Below the pieces are notes generated by a model. That model had not been told where the DNA came from and did no database searches. It worked only from the letters and a program-made list of their open reading frames with translations. The position numbers and the translations under genes were made by a program. Positions 33,736-47,141 of a DNA stretch of 64,000 nucleotides are shown piece by piece (positions within the stretch are counted from its first letter, which is position 1; the number at the start of each line of letters is the position of its first letter). This stretch comes from Kondoa malvinella. Lineage: Eukaryota; Basidiomycota; Agaricostilbomycetes; Agaricostilbales; Kondoaceae. The stretch covers positions 668,805 to 732,804 of the forward strand of contig BCIM01000001.1 of the NCBI GenBank assembly GCA_039545315.1. Reading direction: 5' to 3'.

Positions 33736-33935
33736 AGGGTTGTTAGGGGACGAGGGTTTGGAAGGGAGCATCGCAGCATATCAGACTCTTCATATAGACA
33801 TGTTATCTTCGCATTTTAGTTTTTGGATGTCTGCTGTGCTTGTACAGGCCATTCATCTGCAATGCTACATCACCCTTTCATTACTTGCCTCGTTCGACCT
33901 GCGATCGGCGACTCGTCAAATTGCCAGAGTGCCAA

Positions 33936-35014
33936 TTACGCTGCTGGATGCTCTGTAAGATGCTGCCGTAGTTTGGCCAGTGCTTTTGATCTATGCGAGC
34001 AGGCATTCTTCTCCTCAGAGCTCATCTCCGCGAATCTGTCGACGTTGGTGAATGAGAAGACGCTTCAATAGCACATCGGCATGACATACGTCTTGCCTGA
34101 TGCCCTTTCTTCGAAGATAGGGTCCCACTGTAAGCAGAATTGGTCCTAAGCTATACAAGCAGCAGAGCGAACCAGACTGCTTACCCCAAAATTACTTGGT
34201 CCTCTCGCAGGCACTATCTGGCCTTCTGTCTTGCCTTCAAAGAGGATAGGTTCCGCATCAGGTGTACTGCAGTATGCAAAGGTGCAAACGGCCGTTGCGT
34301 TTGATGTCGGAAAGCCTTGCAGCATTGTATTTATGCCTGTCCTCGGTCATCTCATGAAACCCGATATTGCGCATTAGAGTTAGCTACTGACCTTTGTGTC
34401 CTAATTCTTTGAGAAAGTCCTTGATGTACGGTCCAGGTCTATCTTGAATCAACTGGATTTCCTTCGAAGCAGCGCGAAAAAAACATACAAACCGTTCATA
34501 GCTTCAAAGCATAATGCAGTATCCTGTTAACGCCGCAGAGCTCGCATCAGCTAAATCCGTAACATTCTCAAAGGGTATTACCTCAGTGATACAAGGTCCA
34601 CCAATGACTTTGGCTGCTTCTTTTACTTTGTGCGTAGCGACATCTCGCGTCGTTCCTTGTATCTCTGGCACTGTCGCACACATTTTGAGTCTCTTCGTTC
34701 TGAACTGGTAGAGCAGGCGACTTACGGCCAATAGCTTGATTCCTGAGTTCTACTGATGCGCCGCTGGACAGGATAGCTTGAACCTTCGCAAGAGTCTTGT
34801 GAGCTTCAAGAGATACTACGGACAGACGTATACGGACCTCCTTGAGTTTCTGCAAGCAGCAGCATAACTATCAGCTGCTGCTATCGGGAGCAAGACTTGA
34901 CGATATTTTTGCGAATTGCTAGCAACGACACAACGCGATGACAAGGGCAATGTCGCAGCAGACACAGACAGAGAGATGATTCACATTCGCGTTACCAGTC
35001 ACAAAAGTCAGCAT
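33936..35014 (-). CDS. HAM1: Inosine triphosphate pyrophosphatase (HAM1/ITPA)
   Basis: The exons join as [122 protein letters not shown] and [20 protein letters not shown], the ITPase order with its FVTGN nucleotide loop and terminal SHR. At least seven short introns are needed; a naive reading would end early at KTYVMPMCY and miss the SHR exon. The enzyme removes ITP, dITP and XTP from the nucleotide pool. Stop TAA 33936-33938. Confidence 0.93.
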
Positions 35015-35232
35015 GTCAAAGAAGTGGTATCAAAGCAAGCACGGAGTCACGTAAGGCGAAGAACAGCTTCTACGGATAAGATCAATGCTATTGCTACATG
35101 CACGGATAACCACAAGAAGCGATACTGATCAATCAGAAATCGCCAAACTAGACTACTTTGAGCGGATTGTCCAAGGCAAAAGATTAGAAGCTTACTACGC
35201 TGCCTCGAACTACAAACACATGATCAGTCTGG

Positions 35233-36343
35233 TTATCCATCACTGCGAAGGAGCTCACCCTTGTATTTCCACGGTACACCAACCCTTAATCGATCAGCTT
35301 GATCCTTGGGTCTCTTGAAAGTGTTATACGATCCTCTCTGAGCGGCTTCTTTGCTCATTTCAGCATACTTCTTTGCTCGCTTGTTCTCTTCGTCCCCTGC
35401 TTTCGCTGAAGGGTTGGAGAAGACGCGCTGGCCTGCTTCGTTGGCGTCGACGGGCTCGGGTAGAGGATTGCCGTCTGGATCTAGACCTTGGGCTTTCATG
35501 TCTAACCGGTCTTCTTCTGCTTCGATCGCTTCCTGTCCGTCCACATCGAACTCAGCACATGTTAGTGCATATCGGGCTATGTTACGAACATGATTGCGGA
35601 AATGCTCAATGTCCTCTGGATGGTTGTATGCCTCGTCAGTCTGGGTTTCTGGTGTGTTGTGGTATAGTTCCTCGTGACTGTGAAGTAGAAGAAAGGTTCA
35701 GCAGGTGTCTCCCACTGTGTACCTCCATTCTACTCACTGCAAAAAGTACTATAACAGCTAATTAGCGCTGTATTCCCGCAAAGCAAGAGCTGGCTTACTT
35801 CTCCCTCGGTATCATAATGATGTCCTAGACCCTCTATCCCCTCAAAATTCGGTAACCCACCTTTCTTGACGGCCTCTAAGAATTCGCGCTTGGTCACAAC
35901 ACCGTCCCCATTCATATCGAGCACGGCCAGAACTTGACTGAGAATTTCTTCCGTCTTGACTTCATGAGCTTCATCTGAACCAGATTTGGCTCTCGACGTT
36001 TCGTGGTGGACGCCGTAAATGGCTTCCAATTCTTTCCTGTCCAAAATACCATCCCGGTCCAAGTCATGCAGATTGAAGAAAGACAGTGGATCAAAGCTGT
36101 CAATGTGATGTTCACTGTACTCTTATCAGTACTTGATACGCGTCCTTTCTCGCTTGATACGACATACTTTGCCATATGCCTTTCCATACTTGAGACAGAG
36201 AAGGTCAGTGCTTATTTTGCTGACATAGCGAAGAGGAGACCATACTATGATGCGCCAGGTGCTGCTTGACCATGACTTGCACCTCCATGAGCGTGGATTG
36301 ATCGCACTGCCAGCAGCGAGAGGAATCCAAGTTCGAAATGCAT
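35233..36343 (-). CDS. SSP120: SSP120-like secretory EF-hand protein
   Basis: MHFELGFLSLLAVRSIHAHG is a signal peptide; the mature start is HGGASHGQAAPG. After short exons come FDPLSFFNLHDLDRDGILDR (EF-hand 1, Asp-rich loop) and LAVLDMNGDGVVTKREFLEA (EF-hand 2). NFEGIEGLGHHYDTEGEYFL and HPEDIEHFRNHVRNIARYAL follow. The C-terminus is Glu/Lys-rich and ends VPWKYKGELLRSDG. This order matches yeast Ssp120 and its fungal relatives (nucleobindin-like), which act with cargo receptors in the early secretory pathway. There is no HDEL at the end. Confidence 0.85.
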
Positions 36344-36626
36344 TCTACGCGTCCAAAAAGCGTCAGCTCGTCTGTTACCGAGATGTGCTGCGGTATACTC
36401 TGTGAACTCACGTTGTGATTGTATCAGAGACCGTCCGCAATAAGGAAAGGCTGGTGCTTCAAGACAAGGTTATGGAAACTTCGAAGAGGTCAAGGCACGA
36501 TGGTCCACGTGCTGAACATTTGCAAGTCTGGAGGAGAGCAAGCAGCAGGTCTACATTTCTACAGGCAATCCCACGCGTCCTGCACCAGCTTTCGCCGGCG
36601 ACATCTCCCATCAAACATCTCCTCAT

Positions 36627-38226
36627 CTAATAAGCGACGAAAGGTTTGTGCATGGTGATCCAAGTTTCCAGACGTGCCCAAAAGTCTGCAACGACTGATT
36701 TATCGATATGTCGCTTTATCGGATCCAACTGAGAGACGAGATCAGAGACATGATTCCGAATAAAGGGAAATACAAAGCTGACCTTGAGTTCAGTCACATT
36801 CCAGCCCTTGATTTTCTCATTTGGCATTTCGTTCGTCCAGCTGAAACTGATGCCTTTGACTGTGCATATCGGTGACCCCCCATCAACACCAGGTCGATAC
36901 AGAACGATCCGAACGCACCATGATGAAACAATTCCTTTGGTTCAGGATACCGATACTGCCTAAACTGCCAATCTTGACCCGTAGTCATGACACAAACCAC
37001 TCTATCCCACGCATCATCACCAAATTTACTCAAAGCCTCTACGGAATCCACAACGAAATACCGCGCATTCTTTTCACCCGTTGCCATACCTCCATCTCCG
37101 TATGCTGAGGAACCTAAACTACCACCTGATGCGGCATTGTTGGATGGTAGACCGATTTGCCTTCGATGGTTGACGGAAACTACATCTTCTGGTTTTGAGA
37201 CACCTGCAGCTGCTCGTGCTTCTGCAGTGGATTGATAGATCCCTTCTTCGAGGAAACGCTTGACGTTGAACATGGATATCAGAGCGGACGGAGATGGAGA
37301 AACGATAATGATCGGGTTAGGTGTGCCTGTAAATCAACAACACGCTTAGACTCTACGAGAGCGGCCACAGGTGTGATGATAGCTCACGCTTTTTGGCTGC
37401 ATAACAACCGGTCAGCAAGATAGTCAGCTCTACATTGAAAGAACATACCTGACGCTGGCTTGCCAGCTACGGGTGCAGCGGAAGCAGCAGGACCACCCTT
37501 TTCAAACCTCCGTAGGTCTTCCTTTGCAGTTTTTATTCTCTCCGCCAACAGGACTCGTACTGATTCAAAGTTCTGTTGGGGCCAGATAAGCCAGATATCG
37601 TACAAGACAATTTGACTCACAGCAGGCTTTGCTCCTCGAAGAACACTCTCCCGGTCTGTAATCTGTTTAGGCTCTTGAGCCTGCATGAGCTTTTTGACAG
37701 CCTCTTGATCCTCTTTGTTGACTTGGTATTTCGCCCTTTTCGTAGGTCTAGTTGCATTCTCCTGATTGGCGGAAGGAGCAGTTGAAGCAGCAGGACCATC
37801 TTGAGTAGGCTGCGCTTCAACAGGTGTTTCTAGCGGAACGACTTCATCCCCTTCTGGTCGTTTCCCGCTCAACAGCTCTAGTGCTGATTTCCGTTCCAAC
37901 GCAGAGACATAGCCTATTCCACTACCAGCCGCTTCTCTAAAGTAATCACCAAATTCCTTGTCCTTTTGTAGGAAAGCGTTCAAGAGGCATTGCAAATCGT
38001 AGAAGCCCGCGCCAGTCTTGTAACGCGTGCTCGTGTTTTTGGGCAAAACGACTCGTGAACTGCCTGTGGACGCATCCTTGACACCCGTAGGCAGAGCAAT
38101 GTATTCGCATTCAGGCAGAGAGAAGGCCTGCGTGGTCTGATCCGCTGCGAGGAGAATGATTTCTTTCCCTCCCGCCAGAGCTTTGATGAGCAACCGCAGA
38201 GGGTCTGCTGAAGTTGAGGTGGCCAT
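36627..38226 (-). CDS. CDC73: Paf1 complex subunit CDC73
   Basis: The N-terminus MATSTSADPLRLLIKALAGG is followed by FSLPECEYIALPTGVKD and YDLQCLLNAFLQKDKEFGDY, then AKYQVNKEDQEAVKKLMQAQ. The C-terminal Ras-like CDC73 domain has MFNVKRFLEEGIYQSTAEAR, RYFVVDSVEALSKFGDDAWD, RVVCVMTTGQDWQFRQYRYP, then, after a splice, KGISFSWTNEMPNEKIKGWN and SQLDPIKRHIDKSVVADFW. CDC73 is a Paf1-complex scaffold on elongating RNA polymerase II. Five or more introns split the gene; the stop is at 36627. Confidence 0.93.
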
Positions 38227-38453
38227 GACTGAATCCTGAGGGGGTTAGGCAGGGTATCACAAGCAGCTGCGAGGCGGATATAGAGGTCGTGTCTTGTCAA
38301 CCTGCCTCTCTCCAAAAACGGCCAACCTGCTATCTTCGGCTGAGACTTTGGCTCGTATAGCTCTGGCTGTAGATCTACTACGAACTGTGTAACACCGTCT
38401 GAGAAGGCGCAAGGTAGCCAGGTCTCTACTCGGAGGGACAACTTCTGGCCAAC

Positions 38454-41400
38454 ATGAGCAGCAATGGTGATGTAGTATGGGCGCTGCATGCGTTCGAAGC
38501 AGAGAATCCGTAAGTTGTCGCTGCTCCTTGCGCGCAGAGCTTGGGCTCACCGGTGTTCACAGAGACGAAATCTCCTTTGCAGCTGGAGAAAGTATTGTAG
38601 TCGTAGAGAAGGATGACATGTTTGGCGATGGCTGGTGGCAGGTAGGCTCTTTTATTGCAGTCGGCTAGCAGTGTAGCTTACAAGTGTTGTAGGGTCGAAA
38701 TCAAGCTGGTCAAGTCGGCCTCTTTCCTGAATCATACACAAGCAAGACCAAAGTCGTCAAAGGTCTCAATCAGCTCAATGGTAAGCAATCGACCGTGTCT
38801 ACCATTTCTGAAAGCACAGAACCTGGCGGGACGATGATGCAATCTACATTGACCGAAGTCGAGCAAGCTATTCAATCTCAGCAGGTCCCGCCTTCTGCTC
38901 CAGAGAGTCCAGTAGATGACAAAACAGACACAAGATCAATTCGATCAGTCCGCTCGACGAGGTCAAATCGCTCGAAACGCAGCAAAAGGGCTATTCCGGA
39001 TGATGCAGCAAGTATAGCTTCGATGGATCCTTCTGAAGCTGGAGACGTCTCGCAGAATTACCCAAATGCTCGTTCGGCTCTTGCTGCCAGAGCTAAAATG
39101 CAATTAGAAGAAGCAGCTCAAGCAGCACAAGATCGCGAAGCCGAGAAACGAAAGGAAGAAGACCGATACAGACAGCTGCACAATGACGACTACGGAGACT
39201 CGCCGCCTATTCAAGGTCTGGAACTATCCGATGAGAGTGACCTAGACGAAGACTATGCTCGACCAACGCATTTTGAACGTCTTTATGGCAGCCAAGCTCC
39301 TCAAGCACCACCCCGCGTCACTTCTTTGCCAGAAGACGCAGACCCATTTGCTCGCGATGCACCTCGTTTCCCTTTGCCTATCTCGCCAGCACCAGACAAT
39401 ACAAGCTTTGCAGCTCAGCAAATTGCCGTTCCTTTAGACGCTCACCCTGCTCGAGGACATTCTCCATCAGGTTCCATCAGCTCTAGACGGTCTCGAAAGT
39501 CCTTTGACGCTTCTGCGCTTCCGCCTGTCCCGCCCGTACCTGCTGTCATCGAAGAACCAGCCCAATCTCCTTCTCGCCCTCAAAGCTTTACCGACGGCAT
39601 TCGAAGGTCTTTATCGCTCTCCCGAAAGTCTTCGCGTACCAGTCTTAAAGGTAGACGAAGTTCAGTCTCTAGTCAAAAGCGACCTTCTTCAACTGTTATA
39701 GCCGATCCCAATCCCCAGACTGAAGCGCGACCTATCGAGCAGCAGCAAGCTACCAATGTCGCACCGTTGATGAGAAGCAACTCAATACCCAGAACCAAGT
39801 CTGGCACTTTCTCGCAAGCGGCGGTCTCCCCTCAACCAGACGCACCAGGCCCTTCGAGTGCTGTTGTACAGGAACCGCATGTCGAGCAAGATTCTCAGCG
39901 CGAAACTTTGGCCTATCAAGACAGTCCTCTACCGGTGGAAAGCAACCGAAGCCCTCTCACTTCACCTACCGATCGCTTCGTCGCGCAAGAAAGGTCGCCT
40001 GCTTTGATCCAAGCTCAATCTCCTGCTCAAGCTCAAAAGCCTCTCGCTCATCCTTATCTACCTCGCGACGAGCCAGTTCCTGCTTCACCAGCTACAGTCA
40101 ACAGCTTTTCCAGACCAGATAGTCAGACAGGCTACACGCATACAGGATATGGCAACAGTATTCGAACGCTTGATACCTCGCCCAGGAGTAGTGTCGGGTC
40201 TAAGCTGCCTTCCGATCCGAGGAATTGGAGTGTGGAGAATGTCGTTGATTGGGGTAGGTCAAAAGGGTTTGATGCGACCACGTTGTCCAAGTTTCAAGGT
40301 GAGGCTCAGTCTTTCGTCATTACATAGGGACTGATGGAGATATATGTACACAGAACACGAGATCTCCGGCGATGTTCTGTTGGAGATGGACATCAACACA
40401 TTGAAAGAGATTGATCTGCCAGCTTTCGGTCGTCGTGTTCACATCAACAATGGCATCAAGGAGCTTAAACGTATCATCAATCCAGACCTTACAGCTTCAA
40501 TTACCACAATGTCGCAATCCCAAGCCAGCTTCATGCGCTATCCTGGAGAATCGCTTTCGCCTAGTATGTCCGGCTACGAACCAGATACACCAGGCACTAG
40601 AAGCGCTTTCTCCCCCTCGGATAGCTTCAGTCCAAACCAAGCGCCGTTGCAGACTTTCCCTCCTTCCCTTACGGCTATGATGGCTCCTTCGCCTACTGAA
40701 TCTCAGATGGGTCAAAGAAGACAATTCGAGGCGGAGACAGCTTCCCGTCCGAGCACAGACAGCTCGAGGCTGCGTGGTCTTGGTCTGGACTCGGCTCAGA
40801 GCAGTACTGTGCAAAGAGGGGCGAACGATGTGAGTTGGCTCCTCAGACAATCGACACTTACTAAGTGAAGTTTACAGCAGGCGCCACGTTCTAGTGCTTC
40901 TGTGGCATCGCTCCACGATGACAGAGGTCACAAACGTAGCCAGACTGAAGGCACTATGGACACCTTCCACTCTGCTTCTGGCGACACTGGTCTTATCAAT
41001 GTCGACGAGACTGCCGAATATAACGGACGAGGAGGCGCGTTGACTGATGTGAGCTCTTTCGCGTGTCTGCCGGCGTGCACTTACGTGACTTTGCAGACCG
41101 AGCTGGTGAGGACAGAAAGCGGTAGAAGATTCTTATCTCGCAACAAGAACAAGTCTACAACCTCGGTCGGATCACGGCAGCGTACGTCTACCGAGCCCGA
41201 GACAAGGCAGTCTGTCAGCGTTCCGACGAGCCCCATGACTGGTCGAGCACCTTTCACAAAGAAGAGCAGCAGCTTCATGCCTCAGGCATTGCGTGCCCGC
41301 AAGCCGCCGCCATCATCCCCGACGTGAGTAAACAATGAAGCGTATAGCAGAAAGCTGACGACGTCACTGCAGGCATTCTCGACAAGCTTCCGAAACCGAC

Positions 41401-42871
41401 AAGAGCAAATCTCGTCGATCTTTCTTTGGCTTCAATTCCAGTCCTGCACCCAACAGTCCGGTGATAGGAAGCCCTACCCAGAACCGTCCTCGTATCTCTG
41501 CGCCGGTCGGATCGGAACGCTCGCCTGCTCAAGACAGTGAACCGGTCAATGGCAACACCAACATTATGCCTGATCAATCTGTCTACGAAGAACCGACCTC
41601 GATAAACCCAGCGACGATCAACACATCCCCACAAGCCATCAACACTTCATCATCGCCGCTGGAAAAGATTGGTAAGCCAGATCTCGATGGCTGGCTGAAG
41701 AAGAAGAGCGATCGCTATGGCACCTGGAAGTCGCGATACATTGTGCTCAAGGGTTTGCATCTGTACTTCATGAAGTCTCCGCAAGAAAAGAAGATAAAAG
41801 GCTGGATACCATTGACCGGCTACAAGGTCCTGCCAGATTCTGATAGCAGCCGTGGCAACTATGGCTTCAAGTTGACGCACCCTACGCTTCCGTCGCACTA
41901 CTTTGCTTCAGAAGATCCTCTCATCGTACGCAAGTTCATGAAGGCCCTCATGAAGTCTTCCATCGTCCGAGACTTCCAAGGTAAATTGCACAAAAGTTGT
42001 ACTGCATCACGGCTGATCAGAATTTATCAGCTCCGGTTGTCGCGTCATCTAATATCCCTACCATGTCGCTCGAAGAGGCACAAGCCATGTTCCCACCTCC
42101 TCGTCCTCCTTCGCCTACTTCTCGCGATCGCCTCCAAAAAGCTAGACTTGGCGGAGTCAATCCAAACCAGCTCACCCCACGAGATGCAGAGATCCTCGTC
42201 AGCTTGCAGAAGACTGCGCCTCCACCTAAGTCGACCAAGCGCGAGAGCAAACGCGAGAGCAAGTTCTCCAGCTTGTCAGCCTTCGGAGGTCGAGGAGATC
42301 GCCGTTCAATCATCAGCATGAGCGATCAAGCCTCTTTGGTCGACCACTCTTCGCCCGACACTGGCAGTTTCAGTCCTCAGCCAGCGACAATTGCTCAATC
42401 GCCGCCTTCGAATCAATTTGCCTCACAATCACCAGGCAATGTGCGTATAGTGTCCTGCTCACACTTTTGTGTTGTGCTCACCTCGAACACTAGGACGTCA
42501 AGCAGGCTAATGGAGACGAAGACTTGCTAGACTGGGTAAACTCGCATCTGCCGCACAAAACACCACGTGCTACCAACTTCACTACTTCGTTCCAATCTGG
42601 CGAAATCCTGACTCGCCTGACTGAAGATCTCTCTTCCGTCTACAAGCCTGATCTACAAGGAGAGAACCGCTTCAAGCTTCCTGCTGGTTCTCACGACTCT
42701 TTCGGACATGTGGACGCGCTGCTGGACTACTTCGACTATCTCGTGGAATTAAAGGTCGATACCCAGGACGTAGCAGTCGCGGAAGTACTGCGAGGCGATG
42801 CACCCCAAATCGTCAAGCTGCTCAAGGCGCTGAAGTCACACTTTGGGCAAGGTTCAGAGGTGTTGATGTGA
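38454..42871 (+). CDS. BOI2: Boi/Pob1-type polarity scaffold (SH3-SAM-PH) with C-terminal CH-like region
   Basis: The SH3 domain is spread over small exons: DVVWALHAFEAENP, DEISFAAGESIVVVEKDDMF, GDGWWQ, GRNQAGQVGLFPESYTS. A long Ser/Pro-rich linker follows. The SAM domain has NWSVENVVDWGRSKGFDATT, EHEISGDVLLEMDINTLKEI and INNGIKELKRII. The PH domain has LDGWLKKKSDRYGTWKSRYI, LKGLHLYFMKSPQEKKIKGW and DPLIVRKFMKALMKSS. The C-terminal 120 residues (DLLDWVNSHLPHKTP, TTSFQSGEILTRLTEDLS, HVDALLDYFDYLVELKVD) look like a calponin-homology fold. Yeast Boi1/2 and fission yeast Pob1 link Cdc42 and exocyst/formin at growth sites. The CH-like end is not in yeast Boi proteins. Confidence 0.9.
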
Positions 42872-43046
42872 GGGAGGACAATGCGAATAATGTTTGTGTT
42901 ATAGTGGGTATCTGTAGCATACAGGAAAATAATGAACGATGCGTCTGCATTGTTAGCAAGGCATACGAAGCCTATTGCACTTTTGGACTGCTACCCTTAC
43001 ATCTACCCTCTTTCTCCCCATGTACATCTTTCCGATGGCTTATAGT

Positions 43047-44505
43047 CTAGGCTGAGGCTCGACTGTGCGCGTAGCTAATCAGCTGCGTATGGGGACTAAC
43101 GGATACAAACGCACTTTCACCCAAGAAGATTTGCCCATCGACACCAGTGCTCATTATCGCATTATCCGTCGGCGAGAACTCGCAAGCCACCACTGTTCCT
43201 TTGTGCCCTGGTAGCTTGTATTGAATCTGCGCTGATTCAACTTGCCAGATCTGACCATCCAAGAAAGCGACATCAGCCATGAGACTGAATTTCGAATCAG
43301 TGGACCGACCGTTACGGTTCTATCGGCGCCTCCTAAGGCTACTCTATCGCCTGATGGGTCCCAACATGGTTTCCTGAGCTGCGAGTCGAAGCCCGCTGGT
43401 GCGCCCATGAGAGTTCTATACAGCCGAGGGCTTGAACCAGGAGTGGTAGCTACAGTTGGCGCACTGTTCGACCATTGCCCATAAGCCATTATGCACTGCT
43501 GACAAAAGGCAAGGACTAACAAAGGTCTGATATCCCAGATCTTGGCAGTATTGTCGAAAGAGGAAGAAAGGATTTGACTGCCATTAGGCGAGATGCTCAA
43601 CCCCGCGATACTGTCTGTATGACCCATAAGGGAATACGCAATCTCCTTCTTCCTCAGATCATAGCAGTGAATCGCATTGTCCAAACCACCAAGAAAGACT
43701 TGCTGGCCGTCAATAGACCATTTCGCCGAAGTGATAGGATAACCGAGTTGAATTTCTTCAATGGCGTCTTTTTGCTCCACTGACCAAATTCGAGCTGTCC
43801 CATCGTCTCCTGCTGAAAGGAGGAGTTCTCTCCCAGTTCCTCGGACGCAATCTACTGAATTGAGAACTCTGTTCGCGGGCGATCTATGCCGCCTGACGAC
43901 GGATCCAGTGTTGAGGTCGAAAGTTGAAATGGTGCCGTCTGAACAGCCGGCAAAAAGGTGCTTGGAAGTAGTGAGAGGTGAGAATTGGACAGTGGTAAAA
44001 ATGACTTTGCTGCTTGATGACCGTAGCAGTCCATACTAGAGGAAGAGAACCGGTGAGCATCGCACTGCGTTTTTAATGTACAGAACGCACGTTTTCGCTT
44101 GCACCATAGACGTTCCATAGACCTGTGATGTGACGCTTGTGAGACAGGAATTCGCCCAACCGCTGTATCTGCTCACATATCGTTCTATCCTTTGATGCAC
44201 TGGCAATATGCTGCCCTGTAGGATCAAATCGAGCATCCAGGCATTCCGCCTAAGGAGATGGAAAGACATCCGCATGAGTCTTCCGCGGGCCCAAAAAACA
44301 TCAGCAAATCTTGACTGACAGTGTGGCCTTGCAAGACCATAATCGGCTGCTGTAGACCTGACGTCCTTTTCACTGTGCTGACCACGCCTTTGCCCTGAGC
44401 GTTTTGTGAAATGATCATTTGATGCGCAGAGTCCTCGACATCTTCCACCCTAGCCCTCTTGCTCAAAGCCACGCTGTCACCCTGCGCTCCTCTTTTGTTG
44501 GCCAT
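43047..44505 (-). CDS. SNRNP40: U5 snRNP 40-kDa WD-repeat protein (SNRNP40/Cwf17)
   Basis: ATG 44505 starts MANKRGAQGDSVALSKRARV; LQQPIMVLQGHT begins the first blade. After a splice comes AECLDARFDPTGQHIASASK. Later exons give IQLGYPITSAKWSIDGQQVF, LGGLDNAIHCYDLRKKEIAY, LMGHTDSIAGLSISPNGSQI, FDNTAKIWDIRP, LGGADRTVTVW and YKLPGHKGTVVACEFSPTDN, a seven-bladed WD40 protein matching SNRNP40 in order. It is a structural part of U5 snRNP in the spliceosome. The final blade ends GVDGQIFLGE; the stop may be at 43047 or slightly later through one more intron. Confidence 0.9.
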
Positions 44506-44634
44506 CTTTGGAAACGCTGCTTTGAAAGTGTCGCGGACGGTGGTACAGAGTCAAAAGACGGAACTCACTCTGTTGTTGCGCGAGACAACCGCTGCATACC
44601 TTCTCTCCCTTGGCAAAGGGCACGCTATACACAG

Positions 44635-47141
44635 ATGGCCGCGCAGCCAGCGGTCAACTCTGATATACCCGCTTTGAATCCTGCCCCGAAATTGGCGAGA
44701 CAGACAAAGTTCAGCTCATGTTGGCAAGCAATACTCTCTGGCAAACAGCTCGCAACCTCACAAGAAGAGTTGGATCGTTTCTTCTTTGATCTGTTTTGCT
44801 TGAATGTCGACTCTTCTTTTATTGCGGCTGGATTGCACAAGTGCCAGAAGCGCGCGTCTTAAGCGCTCTGCAGTCCAATCTCGGTAGCTTCTTTCGAGCT
44901 GCTGTCAAAGTTCTGCATGAGGGTAGTGCTGTGGGTACGAAAGATCGCGATGATCTGCGGCGGGAGCATGCTGTTCAAGTTAGCTTCCTCTTGCCAGTCA
45001 TCTGGCTCGTTTCTTGATGTTCTGCTTACAGTCTCTCATACCGTTCATGTCTGCTATACTGGCAAAGAAGTATTCCAACTACAGCTTCGACGTGATCAGT
45101 CTTCTGGCCGGAAGCTTGGAGCAATCTCATGCCGTCTTCACTGTTAGTCAGTTTCTCGTCTTTACATCTTTGAATGAGTCACGATCAAGATGGCTAATAG
45201 GACTTTGTCGCTTCTCTTGACACCATGCTTCGAGACTCTTTACTACCAAGTAAGCTTCTTGTAACGCAAATCATTCCAATACTCATGTCCGCAGTCCGAA
45301 CCCGCCAGACCGTCCTCAACCTCTGTCTCAGCACAACATGTCACGCAGGCCAAGCTTCTCTAGTAGCCTACTTCCTCCGACGAGACTTTTTCGCAGCCGT
45401 AAACAAGCTCATTACCGATTCGCCGACTTGTGTGCCCCAAGCTTTGGCATTGATTGGCGTGTTGGCGAATTATCATAAAGAAAACAGAAACTTTTACATC
45501 ATTCGTTTGGAGGATCTGGTCGATGAAGAGTTCATCAAGTTGGCCATGATGACGCTTGTCAAATCAATGGTCGAATGTCGAGAGTTAGTATAACCTTGTC
45601 TCTTAGTATAGGTAGACTGATCTCAGCCTATCGTAGACGATATATCGAAGTAGAAGACGACTCTCCACCTTCTTTCGCAGCAACACTGACATCCTTCATC
45701 TCCTCTTTCCGATTGTCTGAATTCCTCTCGCCCAGCAGACCGAGTTCACCACTACCGAGTCCCGAGAAAGGCAAAACACCAGCAACTGGAACCTTGGAAA
45801 GCGCTTTCGCGAATATGTAAGCTCTAGCATTGCATTCCGTTAATCGCGGTGCGAAGTGATGAGATTACAGGCCGCCGCCAGCCATCGTCCTCCTCTTCCT
45901 ACCCTTCTATGATCTGCTCTATGTAAACAAGGCCTTTTCAGCACAACTCTTTGATCCCGCTTTCCAAGGTACGTTGCTTCATAAATGGGTAGCTCAAGCT
46001 GACTAGCCATAGAGTTACCGCAGACGCTCATCTCGCTTTCCTCGTATACTTTCTGTCATGCTTCTTTATCAGCACGAGCAAGACGTTACGCCCGATTGAA
46101 CCTCATTCTGCTTACTCTGCTAGTGGAAGATTCGTCTTCTGCCTTGTGCAGCCTAGAGAGCGTCGTAAGGATATGTAGGCAAAGACAACCCATGGTTCCT
46201 TTCAGTCTGGGCGAGAGGAAGTTGATGTGCGGCTTGCTGGATTCTGTTTTGGTCTTCTTGGTACGTTCTCTCGGCACGACTGGAGTTGGGCTGAGCGTAG
46301 CTCTGTAGAGGCATAACATGAGTCGGAAGCTGGACATTGGGAGCTATACGTAAGCGAATCTTCCGAGAAGGACCAGATATGAGCTGACAGACAAGCAGAC
46401 TGGCCCTCAGGCTCGTGCACAAGGTGTTGCACCTTTTGAAGAATGAGCAAACGCGATTGGGTTGGTCCTGCTTAATCTGGTATAAGAGCTGTGACTAACC
46501 TGATTGTGCGTAGAACATGACTGGGTAGGGACATGGCGCGCCATACTATCCCTTGCTGCCTTCATCGTTTCAAGATGGGACGAAATGCGGCTTGATCCCC
46601 AGATCGATCAGCTAATACAGACGGTCAGCGAGGTCATGAGTTATCAGCGTTATGCTGATACCCCTTTCATCTTTTCTGACAGATCCTCGTTACTCTTGAC
46701 TATGCCTGTGTTTGGGCAGAAGCGATCTTTGCCACCGAAGAAGCGTCTGCATTGCTTTTCTACGAGATCTTGCGAGCTGGCAATACTTTAGACAAGCTAT
46801 CTTCACTCACAGCTCAACCCGGCACGCCGACTTCGAGCAAGCGGAAGTCTGCGCCAAGTCCTTTACCAATAAATCAATCTGTCGACAATCTGAAGACGGT
46901 GTCAACTTTCTTCCGGCGGCATGTAGACGAAGTTCGAGGGGTCAATGGAGGTGAAGATCGACTGGACAGCACCCAAATGCTGCTCCTGATCAAGCGGACT
47001 GCTGAGCAGCTTCAACTGGTCGATAGCATGTCGCTAGAGAATATAAGGCCGTTCAGCGAGAGCGATCACGAGAACTTTCTCAGAACTTTGTTAAGGGATG
47101 GTCAGCAGGATGTACTAGAAATGTCAGGGTTGTTACAATAG
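44635..47141 (+). CDS. ARMH3: ARMH3 (C10orf76/DUF1741) armadillo-like protein
   Basis: ATG 44635 starts MAAQPAVNSDIPALNPAPKL. SGKQLATSQEELDRFFFDLF and LNVDSSFIAAGL are typical of the family's N-terminus. Helical repeats follow, with AILAKKYSNYSFDVISLLAG and ALALIGVLANYHKENRNFYI, then YIEVEDDSPPSFAATLTSFI, LLEDSSSALCS-like (LLVEDSSSALCSLESVVRIC) and WVGTWRAILSLAAFIVSRWD. The C-terminus has the LDYACVWAEAIFATEEASAL and LYEILRAGNTLDKLS segment. About nine introns. Human ARMH3 works at the Golgi with GBF1 and PI4KB; whether the fungal protein does is inference. Confidence 0.8.

Noticed and set aside
34069..34140. ITPase ending at KTYVMPMCY
   Set aside because: A GTATGT donor in this stretch splices to an exon with the conserved SHR motif, so the short reading is intron translation.
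34916..35318. Plus-strand frames of 70-77 codons
   Set aside because: Antisense to ITPase exon 1 and the SSP120-like 3' end; hydrophilic with no motif.
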